Below, piece after piece: positions 1 to 6,836 of a stretch of 24,254 nucleotides of DNA. This DNA comes from Pseudomonadota bacterium (GTDB lineage Bacteria; Pseudomonadota; Alphaproteobacteria; Rhizobiales; Xanthobacteraceae). Position 1 is the stretch's first letter; every line of letters begins with the position of its first letter. Location of the stretch: assembly GCA_023414975.1 (NCBI GenBank), contig JAEZMI010000008.1:1-24254 (forward strand), written 5' to 3'. The position numbers and the translations under genes are program-made. A model generated the notes under the pieces. That model worked only from the letters and a program-made list of their open reading frames with translations, ran no database searches and had not been told where the DNA came from.

Positions 1-633
1 GCCGTAATACTGCGAATGAGCGATCTCGATCCGTTTGGCATCGAGCGCCAGCGCCAGCTCGATGAAATCCGGGATCTGGTGGATGTTCGCACGGTGCACC
101 ACCGAATTGACGGTGAGCGGCAGCCCCAGGCGACGCACCTCGCGCGCCACGGCGAGCTTGCGCTCATGCGCGCCGCGGAAGTTCGAGACCTTGTCCGTCA
201 CCTCCGCCGTCGCGCCCTGGAAGGAAAGCTGCACATGGTCGATGCCGGCATCCGAGATCGACTGGAGCCGCTCGGGCGTGACGCCGACGCCCGCGGTGAT
301 GAGGTTGGTGTAGAGCCCGACATCGACGCAATGGCGGATCATCTGTTCGAGATCGCGTCGCGCCGTCGGTTCGCCGCCGGACAGATGCACCTGAAGCACG
401 CCGAGCTTGGCGGCTTCGCTGAAGACGCGTAGCCACGTCTGTGTATCCAGCTCCACATCGCGGCGGTCGAGCTCGACCGGATTGGAGCAGTAAGGGCATT
501 GCAGCGGACAGCGATGCGTGAGCTCAGCGAGCATCCCATAGGGAATGGGCGGCGCCGGGCGGGCGAACGGAGCGGGCATCGCCTCGGCCACCAGCTCCTT
601 CGCCTTGTCCACGAGTTCGGTGATGACGTTCAT
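1..633 (-). CDS. pqqE: PQQ biosynthesis radical SAM protein PqqE (partial, C-terminus outside window)
   Basis: This is the N-terminal 211 codons of PqqE, the radical SAM enzyme that joins the conserved Glu and Tyr side chains of the PqqA peptide by a C-C bond, the first step in making PQQ. The iron-sulfur motif CxxxCxxC is visible at residues 42-49 (C42, C46, C49), followed by a Ser-Gly-Gly-Glu-Pro segment typical of the SAM-binding strand. The ATG at 631-633 overlaps the pqqD stop as ATGA, which indicates translational coupling. The C-terminal SPASM half, which binds auxiliary clusters, lies beyond base 1. The reading frame is open to the edge with no damage visible. It is a cytoplasmic enzyme working with PqqD and the last gene of the pqqABCDE run seen here. 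Confidence 0.96.
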   Translation of the reverse strand, partial: MNVITELVDKAKELVAEAMPAPFARPAPPIPYGMLAELTHRCPLQCPYCSNPVELDRRDVELDTQTWLRVFSEAAKLGVLQVHLSGGEPTARRDLEQMIRHCVDVGLYTNLITAGVGVTPERLQSISDAGIDHVQLSFQGATAEVTDKVSNFRGAHERKLAVAREVRRLGLPLTVNSVVHRANIHQIPDFIELALALDAKRIEIAHSQYYG

Positions 634-941
634 GACGCGGCGTCCCCGATCACCGCCGGACGCACCTCCACCATGCCTTTCTCGGCAAGGCCCGCGAGGA
701 AGGCATCGACATCGGTGGCGATGCGCGCGCGGTCCACGGCGAAGGCGGCGGCGAGTTCGTCGACGATGCCGTCGATGGAGCGGGCGCCGTCCACCTTCTT
801 GAGGATCTCCACCGCGACCGGATCCGGGTTCAGCACGCGCTCGGGCGCGAGCAGCACCCACTGGCCACGGGCCTCGTCATGGCGCAGGCGCACACCACGG
901 GCGAGCTTGGGCACATCGGTCGTGGCGAAGGTGGCGGTCAT
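630..941 (-). CDS. pqqD: PQQ biosynthesis peptide chaperone PqqD
   Basis: A 103-aa protein matching PqqD, the small winged-helix-like chaperone (RRE domain) that binds the PqqA precursor peptide and presents it to PqqE. The sequence has the family pattern: a basic N-terminal strand with a Leu-Ala-Pro-Glu-Arg segment, then a Leu-Asn-Pro turn, then helices ending in a Gly-Met-Val-Glu-Val strand. The ATG at 939-941 was chosen because it shares a base with the pqqC stop (TGATG); a longer upstream frame would run through pqqC. The pqqD stop in turn overlaps the pqqE start. In Methylorubrum extorquens pqqC and pqqD are fused. Here they are two separate genes. Confidence 0.95.
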   Translation of the reverse strand: MTATFATTDVPKLARGVRLRHDEARGQWVLLAPERVLNPDPVAVEILKKVDGARSIDGIVDELAAAFAVDRARIATDVDAFLAGLAEKGMVEVRPAVIGDAAS

Positions 942-1675
942 CACGTCTCCTTGGGCACGAAGGCGCCGGGATAGGCCATTTTCGGCGCGACATAGGCGAA
1001 GTACAGCGCGTCGAGCTGGACCCAGAGCACGTCGCACTTGAATTCGAGGGCGCGGATGGCGGCCTCCTGCTGCTCGGGCGTGCGCGCGTGGCGCTTGACG
1101 TAATCGAGCGCGAAATCCGCGTCGCGCGGCGCCTCGGTCAGCCGCTTGTCGAAATAGGCCAGCGTCTCCTTGGAGACGAAATCATAATTCTTCAGCATCC
1201 CCGCCACACGCTCGCCGATGATGCCCGGCGAGAACATCTCCGTGAGCGAGGAGGCTATGGCTTCGAGCAGCGTCTTTTCGCGGACGAAATGCACATAGGC
1301 ATCCACGGCGAAGCGGGTGGCCGGCAGAAGACCGCGCAGCGAGGTGACGTAATCGCGGTCGAGGCCGACGCCGTCGGTGAGCTTCAGCCACCGCGCGATC
1401 CCGCCCTCACCCTCGTGATTGCCGTCATGATCGATGATGCGCTGGCGCCAGACGCGACGCAGCTCCGGCTCCTCCATGCGGGCAAGAATGGAGGAATCCT
1501 TCACCGGGATCATCGCCTGGTAATAGTAACGGTTCAGCGCCCAGGCCTGCACCTGACCGAAGCTCAGCTTGCCGTCATGCAGCAGCCGGTGGAAGGGATG
1601 CAGATTATGGTAGCGGCGCCGGCCGACGTCCCGCAGACGCGCCTCAAGCTCCTCTGGGGACAAGAGCGTGGTCAT
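941..1675 (-). CDS. pqqC: Pyrroloquinoline-quinone synthase PqqC
   Basis: A 244-aa protein matching PqqC, the cofactor-free oxidase that performs the last step of PQQ synthesis: ring closure and oxidation of AHQQ by O2 to give PQQ. It is an all-helical, heme-oxygenase-like protein. Family landmarks are the early Arg-Tyr-His-x-x-His-Pro-Phe-His segment, the Asn-Arg-Tyr-Tyr-Tyr-Gln segment, an Asp-His-Asp-Gly motif and a Glu-Met-Phe-Ser-Pro motif, which together line the active site. The ATG at 1673-1675 overlaps the pqqB stop (ATGA); an in-frame upstream ATG would lie inside pqqB and was rejected. The length is normal for a stand-alone PqqC. It acts in the cytoplasm. Confidence 0.96.
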   Translation of the reverse strand: MTTLLSPEELEARLRDVGRRRYHNLHPFHRLLHDGKLSFGQVQAWALNRYYYQAMIPVKDSSILARMEEPELRRVWRQRIIDHDGNHEGEGGIARWLKLTDGVGLDRDYVTSLRGLLPATRFAVDAYVHFVREKTLLEAIASSLTEMFSPGIIGERVAGMLKNYDFVSKETLAYFDKRLTEAPRDADFALDYVKRHARTPEQQEAAIRALEFKCDVLWVQLDALYFAYVAPKMAYPGAFVPKET

Positions 1676-2610
1676 AGACGAATCTCCATGCCGTCCTCGG
1701 CGATTTCCCACCCGGCCCGGTTGGCGAGGCGACGCTCGGGCGAGCCGTCGATCAGCACCGGGTTCGTGTTGTTGATGTGCACATAGATGCGTCGGCCGAT
1801 ATCCAGCCCCGCCAGCGCGGCCATGGAACCCTCATCGCCCGACATGCTCATGTGCCCCATGCGCTTGCCGGTTTTCGTGCCGACGCCGGCCAGCACCATC
1901 TCGTCGTCGCGCCAGAGCGTGCCGTCGAAAAACACGGCGTCGGCGCCCGCCAGGCGGTCGCGCAGGGCGTTGGTCATGGTGGCGCAGCCGGGAATATAGA
2001 GCACGCGGCGCCCGCCGGCGGCGATCTCGACACCGATGGTCTGCTCACCCATCACATCCGTCGCAAGCAAGCCCTTTTCCGCCGCCTCGCGCTGTTCGAG
2101 ATACAGCGCGATCTTGCCCGGCACCGGGAAAATCGTCGCGGTGACGCCCTCGACCAATGGGAAGGAGGTGCCAAGCTCCACCTCGCGGCGCGACACCACA
2201 TCCGGGGCCAGCACGTCGAACGCGCTGCTGGCGCGCAGCACCTGGTGAATGGCCGGTGTGGCGAACAGTGTGTACGGCTGACCCTCGCGCAGGCTCAGCA
2301 GCCCGGCAACATGGTCGATATCGCCGTTGGTCAGAAGCACGGAGGCCACCGGCGACTGCCGGCGGCCTCCTCGCGGATGCAGTGCCGGCACAGCCTGAAT
2401 CTGCGCCAGGATTTCCGGCGCGCAATTCACCAATGCCCACCGCTCGCCATCCGCACTGACCGCGAGGGACGACTGTGTCCGTCGGCGGACGCGGGGATCA
2501 CCATCCCAAGCGAGGGCGCAAACCGGACATCGGCAGTTCCATTGGGGAAAGCCCCCGCCGGCTGCCGAGCCGAGGACAACGAGATGCAGGCGGGACGCGG
2601 TCGTGAGCAT
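1672..2610 (-). CDS. pqqB: PQQ biosynthesis protein PqqB (metallo-beta-lactamase fold)
   Basis: A 312-aa protein matching PqqB, a metallo-beta-lactamase-fold protein. PqqB enzymes are non-heme iron hydroxylases that act on the processed Glu-Tyr intermediate. The N-terminus shows the family's Gly-Gly-Gly-Phe-Pro-Gln-Trp-Asn-Cys start and a CxCxxC site (C26, C28, C31) that normally binds structural zinc. The classic HxHxDH motif is replaced by Asn-Gly-Asp-Ile-Asp-His, as is usual in PqqB. A conserved Asn-Asn-Thr-Asn-Pro stretch lies near the C-terminus. It begins 35 bp after pqqA and overlaps pqqC by four bases. The Shine-Dalgarno is weak (GGGAAC), so translation probably depends partly on operon context. 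Confidence 0.95.
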   Translation of the reverse strand: MLTTASRLHLVVLGSAAGGGFPQWNCRCPVCALAWDGDPRVRRRTQSSLAVSADGERWALVNCAPEILAQIQAVPALHPRGGRRQSPVASVLLTNGDIDHVAGLLSLREGQPYTLFATPAIHQVLRASSAFDVLAPDVVSRREVELGTSFPLVEGVTATIFPVPGKIALYLEQREAAEKGLLATDVMGEQTIGVEIAAGGRRVLYIPGCATMTNALRDRLAGADAVFFDGTLWRDDEMVLAGVGTKTGKRMGHMSMSGDEGSMAALAGLDIGRRIYVHINNTNPVLIDGSPERRLANRAGWEIAEDGMEIRL

Positions 2611-2645
2611 GTGACTGCCGTTCCCGCGCCGCCCGCGCCTCAGGC

Positions 2646-2723
2646 TCAGAAGTCAGCCGGGAAATAAGCGTTGACTTCCATGCCGACGCAAACTTCGACG
2701 ATACGCGGAGTGGTCCAGGCCAT
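2646..2723 (-). CDS. pqqA: PQQ precursor peptide PqqA
   Basis: A 25-codon gene for the PQQ precursor peptide. The translated peptide begins Met-Ala-Trp-Thr-Thr-Pro and carries the invariant core Glu-Val-Cys-Val-Gly-Met-Glu-Val-x-x-Tyr. E16 and Y20 are the two residues that PqqE crosslinks and that become the PQQ skeleton. A strong Shine-Dalgarno (GAGGAGG) lies just upstream of the ATG at 2721-2723. It is the first gene of the pqqABCDE operon and follows a 180-bp promoter region. It is slightly shorter after the Tyr than the Methylorubrum peptide, which is within family variation. Confidence 0.96.
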   Translation of the reverse strand: MAWTTPRIVEVCVGMEVNAYFPADF

Positions 2724-2903
2724 TTCTTCCTCCTCGATGTTTTGCTTCTCTTTACTTCCTAAGAAGTTCATAAGAAGCAAAGTTGATTTGCGGTATTAAA
2801 CCCGCACCGATGATATTGGTGACTGAATTCATCTTCGTCAAGCAAGTGGTCACGCAGCTGTGTGGGCACACATTATGCCACCGTTTGACTGTGCGACACC
2901 GTC
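2724..2903 (-). promoter_or_regulatory. pqqA promoter region with 11-bp-period direct repeat
   Basis: This 180-bp gene-free stretch between the response-regulator stop and pqqA is AT-richer than the genes around it. On the plus strand, CTAAGAAGTTCATAAG at 2759-2774 contains TAAG twice, with starts 11 bp apart. A near copy (13 of 16 bases) lies upstream of xoxG at 18226-18241. The element ends 36 bp before the pqqA ATG. Direct repeats with a 10-11 bp period are typical of OmpR-family binding sites, and an OmpR-family regulator is encoded next door. No convincing -35/-10 pair could be assigned by eye. Confidence 0.55.
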
Positions 2904-3593
2904 TTACGCCGCCCCCGGCTCGAACATGAAACCGCGCCCGCGCACGGTGACGATCATCTGTCCGCCCTCCGGTGTCGCTTCGGCGAGCTTGTGGCGGAGA
3001 TAGCCGACATAGACGTCCACGACGTTGAGCGACGCGCCGCCATGACCGGCCCAGAGGGCGGCGAAGATGTCGGCGCGGGCGAGCGGCTCCCCGGCATGAC
3101 GCATCAGCAGCGCCAGCAGTTCCACTTCGCGCTCGGTGAGGCGCACGCGCGTGCCGGCGATCTGCGCCTGCCTTGTGTCGAGGTCGAGCGTGACATTGCC
3201 GGCGGTCAGCACGCGCTGGTCGGCCTCCCCATTGGAACGCCGCAGCGCCTGCACCTTCACCCGTGCCAGCAATTCCTCGAAGGCAAAGGGCTTGATGATG
3301 TAGTCGTCCGCCCCGGCCAGCAGCCCTTCGGTGCGCTCGTTCACGCTGGAGCGGGCCGACAGCATGATGATCGGTGCCGTCTGCCCCCCGGCGCGCAAGG
3401 CGCGGCACACCTCGATGCCCGAGCGGCCCGGCAGCATCACATCGAGAATGATCGCCTCCAGGGGCTTGCCGCTCGCCGCGCGCAGGGCCTGTTCGCCATC
3501 CCCCACCAACTCGACCTGATAGCTCTCCGAGGCGAAGCCGCGGCGCAGGAGAGAACCGATGTCGGGATCGTCCTCGACGATGAGAATGGTCAT
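2904..3593 (-). CDS. OmpR-family response regulator
   Basis: A 229-aa two-component response regulator. The receiver domain (about 1-115) has the acidic pocket E7/D8/D9, the phosphoacceptor D51 in Leu-Asp-Val-Met-Leu-Pro, the switch Ser at 79 and the conserved K101 in Ile-Lys-Pro-Phe. The C-terminal half (about 130-228) is an OmpR/PhoB winged-helix DNA-binding domain ending in Val-Arg-Gly-Arg-Gly-Phe-Met-Phe. The ATG at 3591-3593 overlaps the kinase stop (ATGA), so kinase and regulator form a coupled pair. It lies directly upstream of pqqA on the same strand. A role controlling pqq or xox genes is inferred from position and from the direct-repeat motif; the proteins alone do not show it. Confidence 0.93.
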   Translation of the reverse strand: MTILIVEDDPDIGSLLRRGFASESYQVELVGDGEQALRAASGKPLEAIILDVMLPGRSGIEVCRALRAGGQTAPIIMLSARSSVNERTEGLLAGADDYIIKPFAFEELLARVKVQALRRSNGEADQRVLTAGNVTLDLDTRQAQIAGTRVRLTEREVELLALLMRHAGEPLARADIFAALWAGHGGASLNVVDVYVGYLRHKLAEATPEGGQMIVTVRGRGFMFEPGAA

Positions 3594-5206
3594 TGCGCCG
3601 CCTCCAAATTGATGTCCGGCACGCGAGCGGGAAGGCGCACGACCACGCACGTGCCGCTCGGCCCACGATCTCCGGTGCTGCTTTCAATGTCGATCCGGCC
3701 GCCATGCCGGTCCACGATCCATTTCGCCAGGGCGAGGCCGATGCCGAAGCCGGTGCTTTCCCGCCCCTCCCCGGCCCCGCGCCAGAAGCGCTCGAACACA
3801 TGAGGCAGTTCATGAGCGGGGATGCCGGTGCCCTGGTCGCGCACGCGGATCATCACGTCCTCGGCCGCCCGCTCCGCCTCCAGCCGCACGGCCTGGCCGG
3901 GCGCGGAATGCCGGATGGCGTTGGCGACCAGCCCGTCGAAGGTCTGGCGCAGCCATTCCCGATCCGCCTCCAGCGCGAGGTCGTCGCCGTCATGCGCGAC
4001 CTCCAGCGCAAGGCCGGCCGCACGGGCGACGGGCAGCATGCTCTCCCGCACATCCGCCAGAAGGTCGCCGACGAGAAAGGGACGCCGCTCCAGTTCGATC
4101 TGCCCGCTTTCGGAGCGGGCGATGCGCAGCAGATCCTCCACGCGCCGGTGCAGGCGGCGGGCGCGGTTCTGGATGACGAGGAGCGCGGCGCGCAGATCCT
4201 CCTCGCTCGGCCGCCCGCCGCGCAGCGTCACCTCCGCCTCGCCGAGAATGACGGTGAGCGGGGTGCGCAATTCGTGGCTGACATCGGTGAAGAAACGCCG
4301 GCGCGCGAGGTCGATGGTCTCCAGCCGCGCATTGGCGGCGCGCAGTTCCGCCGTGCGCGCATCGACGATGTTCTGCAGGTGACGCTGGTCGGAAATCAGC
4401 CGGGCCTCGCGGCGGGCGAGATGGGCGGCCATGCGGTTGAAGCGCACCATGGCGAGGCTCAGCTCGTCATGGCCGGTGACGGTCAGCCGCGTGTCGGATC
4501 GTCCGCGCGCAATGGCCGAGGCGGCGGTGGCCACATCCGCCACACGTCGCACCAGCGAGGAGCCGACGGCGCGATAGACGACGATCGACAGGATGACGGC
4601 GATGACCACGCCGGCAATACCCCAGCGCATGGTGCGCTCGCGCAACTCCTGCACGGCGAGCTGGGCCGCGCTCGCATCGGTGCGCTCCTCCTCCATCGCC
4701 TGGCTGAGCGGAGGGCCGAAGCCGGCGGCGAACACATCGAGCGCGACGCGCACGGCGGTCGGTGCGTCCGGCGCGGCGAGGGCGGCCGTGACCTGCCGGT
4801 CCATCACCTCGAACTGCGCGTGGAGCCGCGCCACGGTGCGGCTGCGCGCGGCTATCAGCGTGCGCTGCTCGGCATCGCCGTAGCGCATCACGTCGTCGGC
4901 CAGCGCCGTCTCGAAACGCTGGAAGGCGGCGAGCGTGGCGCCGCGCGCGCCGGCCAGCGCCTCGTCGGCGCGCGCCGTCGGCTGCTGCGCCGCCTGAAGC
5001 GAGATCAGCGCGTAATCGCCGATGCGCCCGGAAATGGAGGAGAGGAGTTCAAGCCGCTTCTGAGCGGATACGAGACGGTCGAGCTGGGCATTGACCGTGC
5101 CGAGCGCCGCGACGAGCAGCAGGGCGGAGGCCGCCGTGACGAGCACGGCAACGGCGAGCAGCAACGCCATGCGCGTACGCAACGACGAGAAAAGAACGCG
5201 CCCCAT
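3590..5206 (-). CDS. Membrane sensor histidine kinase
   Basis: A 538-aa sensor kinase. A transmembrane helix at about 13-36 is followed by a helical periplasmic domain of about 155 residues, a second membrane helix (about 195-213) and a HAMP linker (about 214-266). A HisKA dimerisation domain follows with the phospho-His H311 in Ser-His-Glu-Leu-Arg-Thr-Pro, then a HATPase domain with the N-box (Ala-Asn-Ala-Ile-Arg-His-Ser), Asp-Gln-Gly-Thr-Gly-Ile and a Gly-Phe-Gly-Ile-Gly-Leu lid. The periplasmic domain is Ala/Arg-rich and helical with no obvious ligand motif. It is coupled to the downstream response regulator. The stimulus is unknown; methanol, a metal ion or redox state would fit the neighbourhood. 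The ATG at 5204-5206 gives a sensible N-terminus, though its ribosome site is weak. Confidence 0.93.
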   Translation of the reverse strand: MGRVLFSSLRTRMALLLAVAVLVTAASALLLVAALGTVNAQLDRLVSAQKRLELLSSISGRIGDYALISLQAAQQPTARADEALAGARGATLAAFQRFETALADDVMRYGDAEQRTLIAARSRTVARLHAQFEVMDRQVTAALAAPDAPTAVRVALDVFAAGFGPPLSQAMEEERTDASAAQLAVQELRERTMRWGIAGVVIAVILSIVVYRAVGSSLVRRVADVATAASAIARGRSDTRLTVTGHDELSLAMVRFNRMAAHLARREARLISDQRHLQNIVDARTAELRAANARLETIDLARRRFFTDVSHELRTPLTVILGEAEVTLRGGRPSEEDLRAALLVIQNRARRLHRRVEDLLRIARSESGQIELERRPFLVGDLLADVRESMLPVARAAGLALEVAHDGDDLALEADREWLRQTFDGLVANAIRHSAPGQAVRLEAERAAEDVMIRVRDQGTGIPAHELPHVFERFWRGAGEGRESTGFGIGLALAKWIVDRHGGRIDIESSTGDRGPSGTCVVVRLPARVPDINLEAAQ

Positions 5207-5349
5207 GCGAAGTCCCGATGCAAGCCGGCGCGGGCCGGCCGACGCGGCACGACGATGCCGCTACGGGAATGATTCCACGGACGCAGCGCCAGCGCACGCT
5301 GCGACGCAGCAGAGCGCGGCGGCTCGTTCGGAGGTTAGGAAGGGGCCTT

Positions 5350-5373
5350 CGCACGCGCCAGGGGCGCGGTGCG
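5350..5373 (-). terminator. GC hairpin downstream of the 69-aa gene, no U-tract
   Basis: CGCGCC (5354-5359) and GGCGCG (5363-5368) form a 6-bp stem around a 3-base loop. It is extended by CGCA/TGCG with one bulged base. It lies 16 bp past the stop of the 69-aa gene on its transcribed strand. No run of T follows, so it may be an attenuating or stabilising hairpin and not an intrinsic terminator. Confidence 0.25.
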
Positions 5374-5388
5374 GCTGACCAATCCGGG

Positions 5389-5598
5389 TCAGATGTCGCG
5401 GCCGGCCGAACCGGGACGCGCGCAGCGCCACTTCTGCACCTTCCACTTGGGATGGGTGCCGCTCCATTCAGCGATGATCGGCGCGGCGCCAATCATGCAC
5501 TGCGTCGGCATGGCGGTGGCCTCCATGCTGACGGACAACGCTTCCTCCCGGCAGGTGCCGGGGCTGACGACGAGGCAGATCGACAGGATCAGTTCCAT
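5389..5598 (-). CDS. Small conserved-looking alphaproteobacterial protein, 69 aa
   Basis: A 69-residue protein beginning Met-Glu-Leu-Ile-Leu-Ser-Ile-Cys-Leu. It has Pro-Gly-Thr-Cys-Arg-Glu-Glu (Cys16), a central Met-Pro-Thr-Gln-Cys-Met segment, and a His-Pro-Lys-Trp-Lys-Val-x-Lys-Trp-Arg-Cys end. This pattern, with regularly placed cysteines and a Trp-x-x-x-His-Pro-Lys-Trp block, resembles small uncharacterised proteins that I recall from many Alphaproteobacteria, where the first strand serves as a short hydrophobic N-terminus. The four Cys could form two disulfides if it is exported. The ATG at 5596-5598 has GAGG seven bases upstream. A longer frame extends upstream but has lower-quality, Arg-rich sequence, so the short start was chosen. 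The function is unknown. It sits 182 bp upstream of the kinase gene on the same strand. Confidence 0.6.
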   Translation of the reverse strand: MELILSICLVVSPGTCREEALSVSMEATAMPTQCMIGAAPIIAEWSGTHPKWKVQKWRCARPGSAGRDI

Positions 5599-6071
5599 GC
5601 ATCGGTCCTCTGGCGTGAGACGTGGGTCCCGGGCGCTTCCTTTCTGTTCTGTCCGGAAGACGTTTGACGACGCGTCCGGTCTATTGCAGTGCAGCAAATT
5701 CGATGCCAGTCGAGGTGGCGAGACTTCTACGCCGCGCAGGTCGATCCAGTTCAGCCTCGTGCCGCCAAAAACGCAGAGACCGGCGGGCGACTGCACATGA
5801 CTTCGGCATGGCGCATTATTCCGCAGCGAATGCCGCCCTGAAAGACCATCGCCGGAGCCAGGCGCGAAAGCGGGTCGACCTTGGCCGAATACGCCAAGGA
5901 AGCCCTTGCGGATGAAGGCGAAGCAAGCCTAGTCTCAGCGCCGTAACGTGTCTGGTCGTGCTATCGGGCCAACCGGTTTGGTGCTCCAAACGCTGCAACA
6001 AAGATAGCCGGGACATTGATGGAGGGGACGCCCGTCCCTCATTCATGAAACCCCGTTCTGGGAGGAAGTAG
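5599..6071 (+). promoter_or_regulatory. Gene-free 473-bp stretch upstream of fae with two inverted repeats
   Basis: No credible gene was found here; the open frames are short and atypical. Two inverted repeats stand out. CCTTGGC (5879-5885) pairs with GCCAAGG (5893-5899) across 7 bases. GTTTGG (5976-5981) pairs with CCAAAC (5986-5991) across 4 bases, about 80 bp before the fae ATG. A strong Shine-Dalgarno (GGGAGGA) sits just before the ATG. The region must hold the fae promoter, and the upstream part also holds the promoter of the divergent 69-aa gene. Neither the CGGGAA-N4-TTCCCG repeat nor the TAAGA-N6-TAAG motif found elsewhere in the window was seen here. Confidence 0.4.
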
Positions 6072-6578
6072 ATGGCAAAGATCAACAAGGTACTGATCGG
6101 CGAGTCGCTGGTTGGTGACGGTAACGAGGTCGCGCATATCGACCTCATCATCGGGCCGCGCGGCAGCGCCGCCGAGAGCGCGTTCGTCAATGCGCTGACC
6201 AACAACAAGGACGGCTTCACCTCCCTGCTCGCGGTGGTAACGCCCAACCTTCTGGCCAAGCCGAACACCATCCTGTTCAACAAGGTCACGATCAAGGACG
6301 CCCGTCAGGCCGTCCAGATGTTCGGCCCGGCGCAGTATGGCGTGGCCAAGGCGGTCGTGGACAGCGTCGCCGAGGGCGTGATTCCGGAGGAGGAAGCCGA
6401 CGACCTCTACATTTCGGTCGGCGTGTTCATCCACTGGGAAGCGGCGGACGACGCCAAGATCCAGCAGTACAATTACGAAGCCACCAAGCAGGCGATCAAG
6501 CGTGCGGTGGACGGCTCCCCGACCGTCAAGGAAGTGCTGGCGCAGGCCGGCACCGCCAAGCACCCCTTCGCCGCTTAG
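6072..6578 (+). CDS. fae: Formaldehyde-activating enzyme (5,6,7,8-tetrahydromethanopterin hydro-lyase)
   Basis: A 168-aa protein that is plainly Fae. It condenses formaldehyde with tetrahydromethanopterin to give methylene-H4MPT, the entry to the cytoplasmic formaldehyde oxidation pathway of aerobic methylotrophs. The family signature Val-Gly-Asp-Gly-Asn-Glu-Val-Ala-His-Ile-Asp (residues 14-24, with the catalytic His at position 22 here) is intact. The Gly-Phe-Thr-Ser-Leu-Leu-Ala-Val, Gln-Met-Phe-Gly-Pro-Ala-Gln and Phe-Ile-His-Trp-Glu-Ala blocks are also intact. The length is standard. A strong ribosome site precedes the ATG and a strong terminator follows, so it is probably monocistronic. 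Its presence means this organism uses the H4MPT route, whose other genes are not in this window. Confidence 0.98.
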   Translation: MAKINKVLIGESLVGDGNEVAHIDLIIGPRGSAAESAFVNALTNNKDGFTSLLAVVTPNLLAKPNTILFNKVTIKDARQAVQMFGPAQYGVAKAVVDSVAEGVIPEEEADDLYISVGVFIHWEAADDAKIQQYNYEATKQAIKRAVDGSPTVKEVLAQAGTAKHPFAA

Positions 6579-6707
6579 ATCGGAAGCAACCCTGGGCAGA
6601 CAACACCAGCGCCCGCGGCACCACAACATCCGAAGGGCCTGCTCCAGCGGTTGGCGGCGATATTTCTCGACAAGTGACGGCGGTTCGCCGGCGTCGCTTG
6701 CGCGCAG

Positions 6708-6732
6708 GTGACGGCGGGCAGCCCGCCCTCAC
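6708..6732. repeat. Strong GC hairpin between fae and its terminator
   Basis: GGCGGGC (6713-6719) and GCCCGCC (6721-6727) form a perfect 7-bp arm pair around a single base, with outer GTGA/TCAC pairing and one mismatch. It lies about 130 bp after fae and just before the intrinsic terminator. It could stabilise the fae 3' end or be a remnant of a repeat element. No second copy was recognised in this window. Confidence 0.4.
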
Positions 6733-6751
6733 CGCAACGCCGACTTCCCCC

Positions 6752-6783
6752 AAAGCCCGGAGCTGACGCTCCGGGCTTTTTCA
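6752..6783 (+). terminator. Rho-independent terminator of fae
   Basis: AAAGCCCGGAGC (6752-6763), a TGAC loop, then GCTCCGGGCTTT (6768-6779) form a perfect 12-bp stem followed by T residues. The A residues on the other side allow it to work in both directions, so it may also end the minus-strand ABC operon whose last stop is at 6837. Confidence 0.9.
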
Positions 6784-6836
6784 CTTCAGGCAAAATCTTG
6801 GCCCGGAGCTACGCTCAGGCTCCACGTCGGCCGCGC

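Noticed and set aside
105..115. Possible lanmodulin-like EF-hand in the acidic strand of the cupredoxin-like protein (residues 105-115 of the protein at 12426-12863)
   Set aside because: The acidic residues do not follow the 12-residue EF-hand spacing (D-x-D/N-x-D-G) and lack the loop Gly; only a general acidic patch can be claimed.
2752..3813. A 353-codon minus-strand frame overlapping the response regulator and the pqqA promoter
   Set aside because: It is a frame-shifted reading of the response regulator with Arg/Gly-rich sequence, and it runs into the AT-rich promoter.
3593..5272. A 559-codon open frame opposite the histidine kinase
   Set aside because: Arg/His/Gln-rich composition with no domain pattern; the minus strand encodes complete kinase motifs.
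5266..5276. GGAAT-G-ATTCC palindrome upstream of the kinase as a third copy of the xoxF/lut operator
   Set aside because: The spacer is three bases instead of four and the outer bases differ, so it does not fit the shared motif.
5816..6295. A 159-codon minus-strand frame overlapping the start of fae
   Set aside because: It has no convincing ribosome site and covers the well-supported fae start; the translation has no family pattern.
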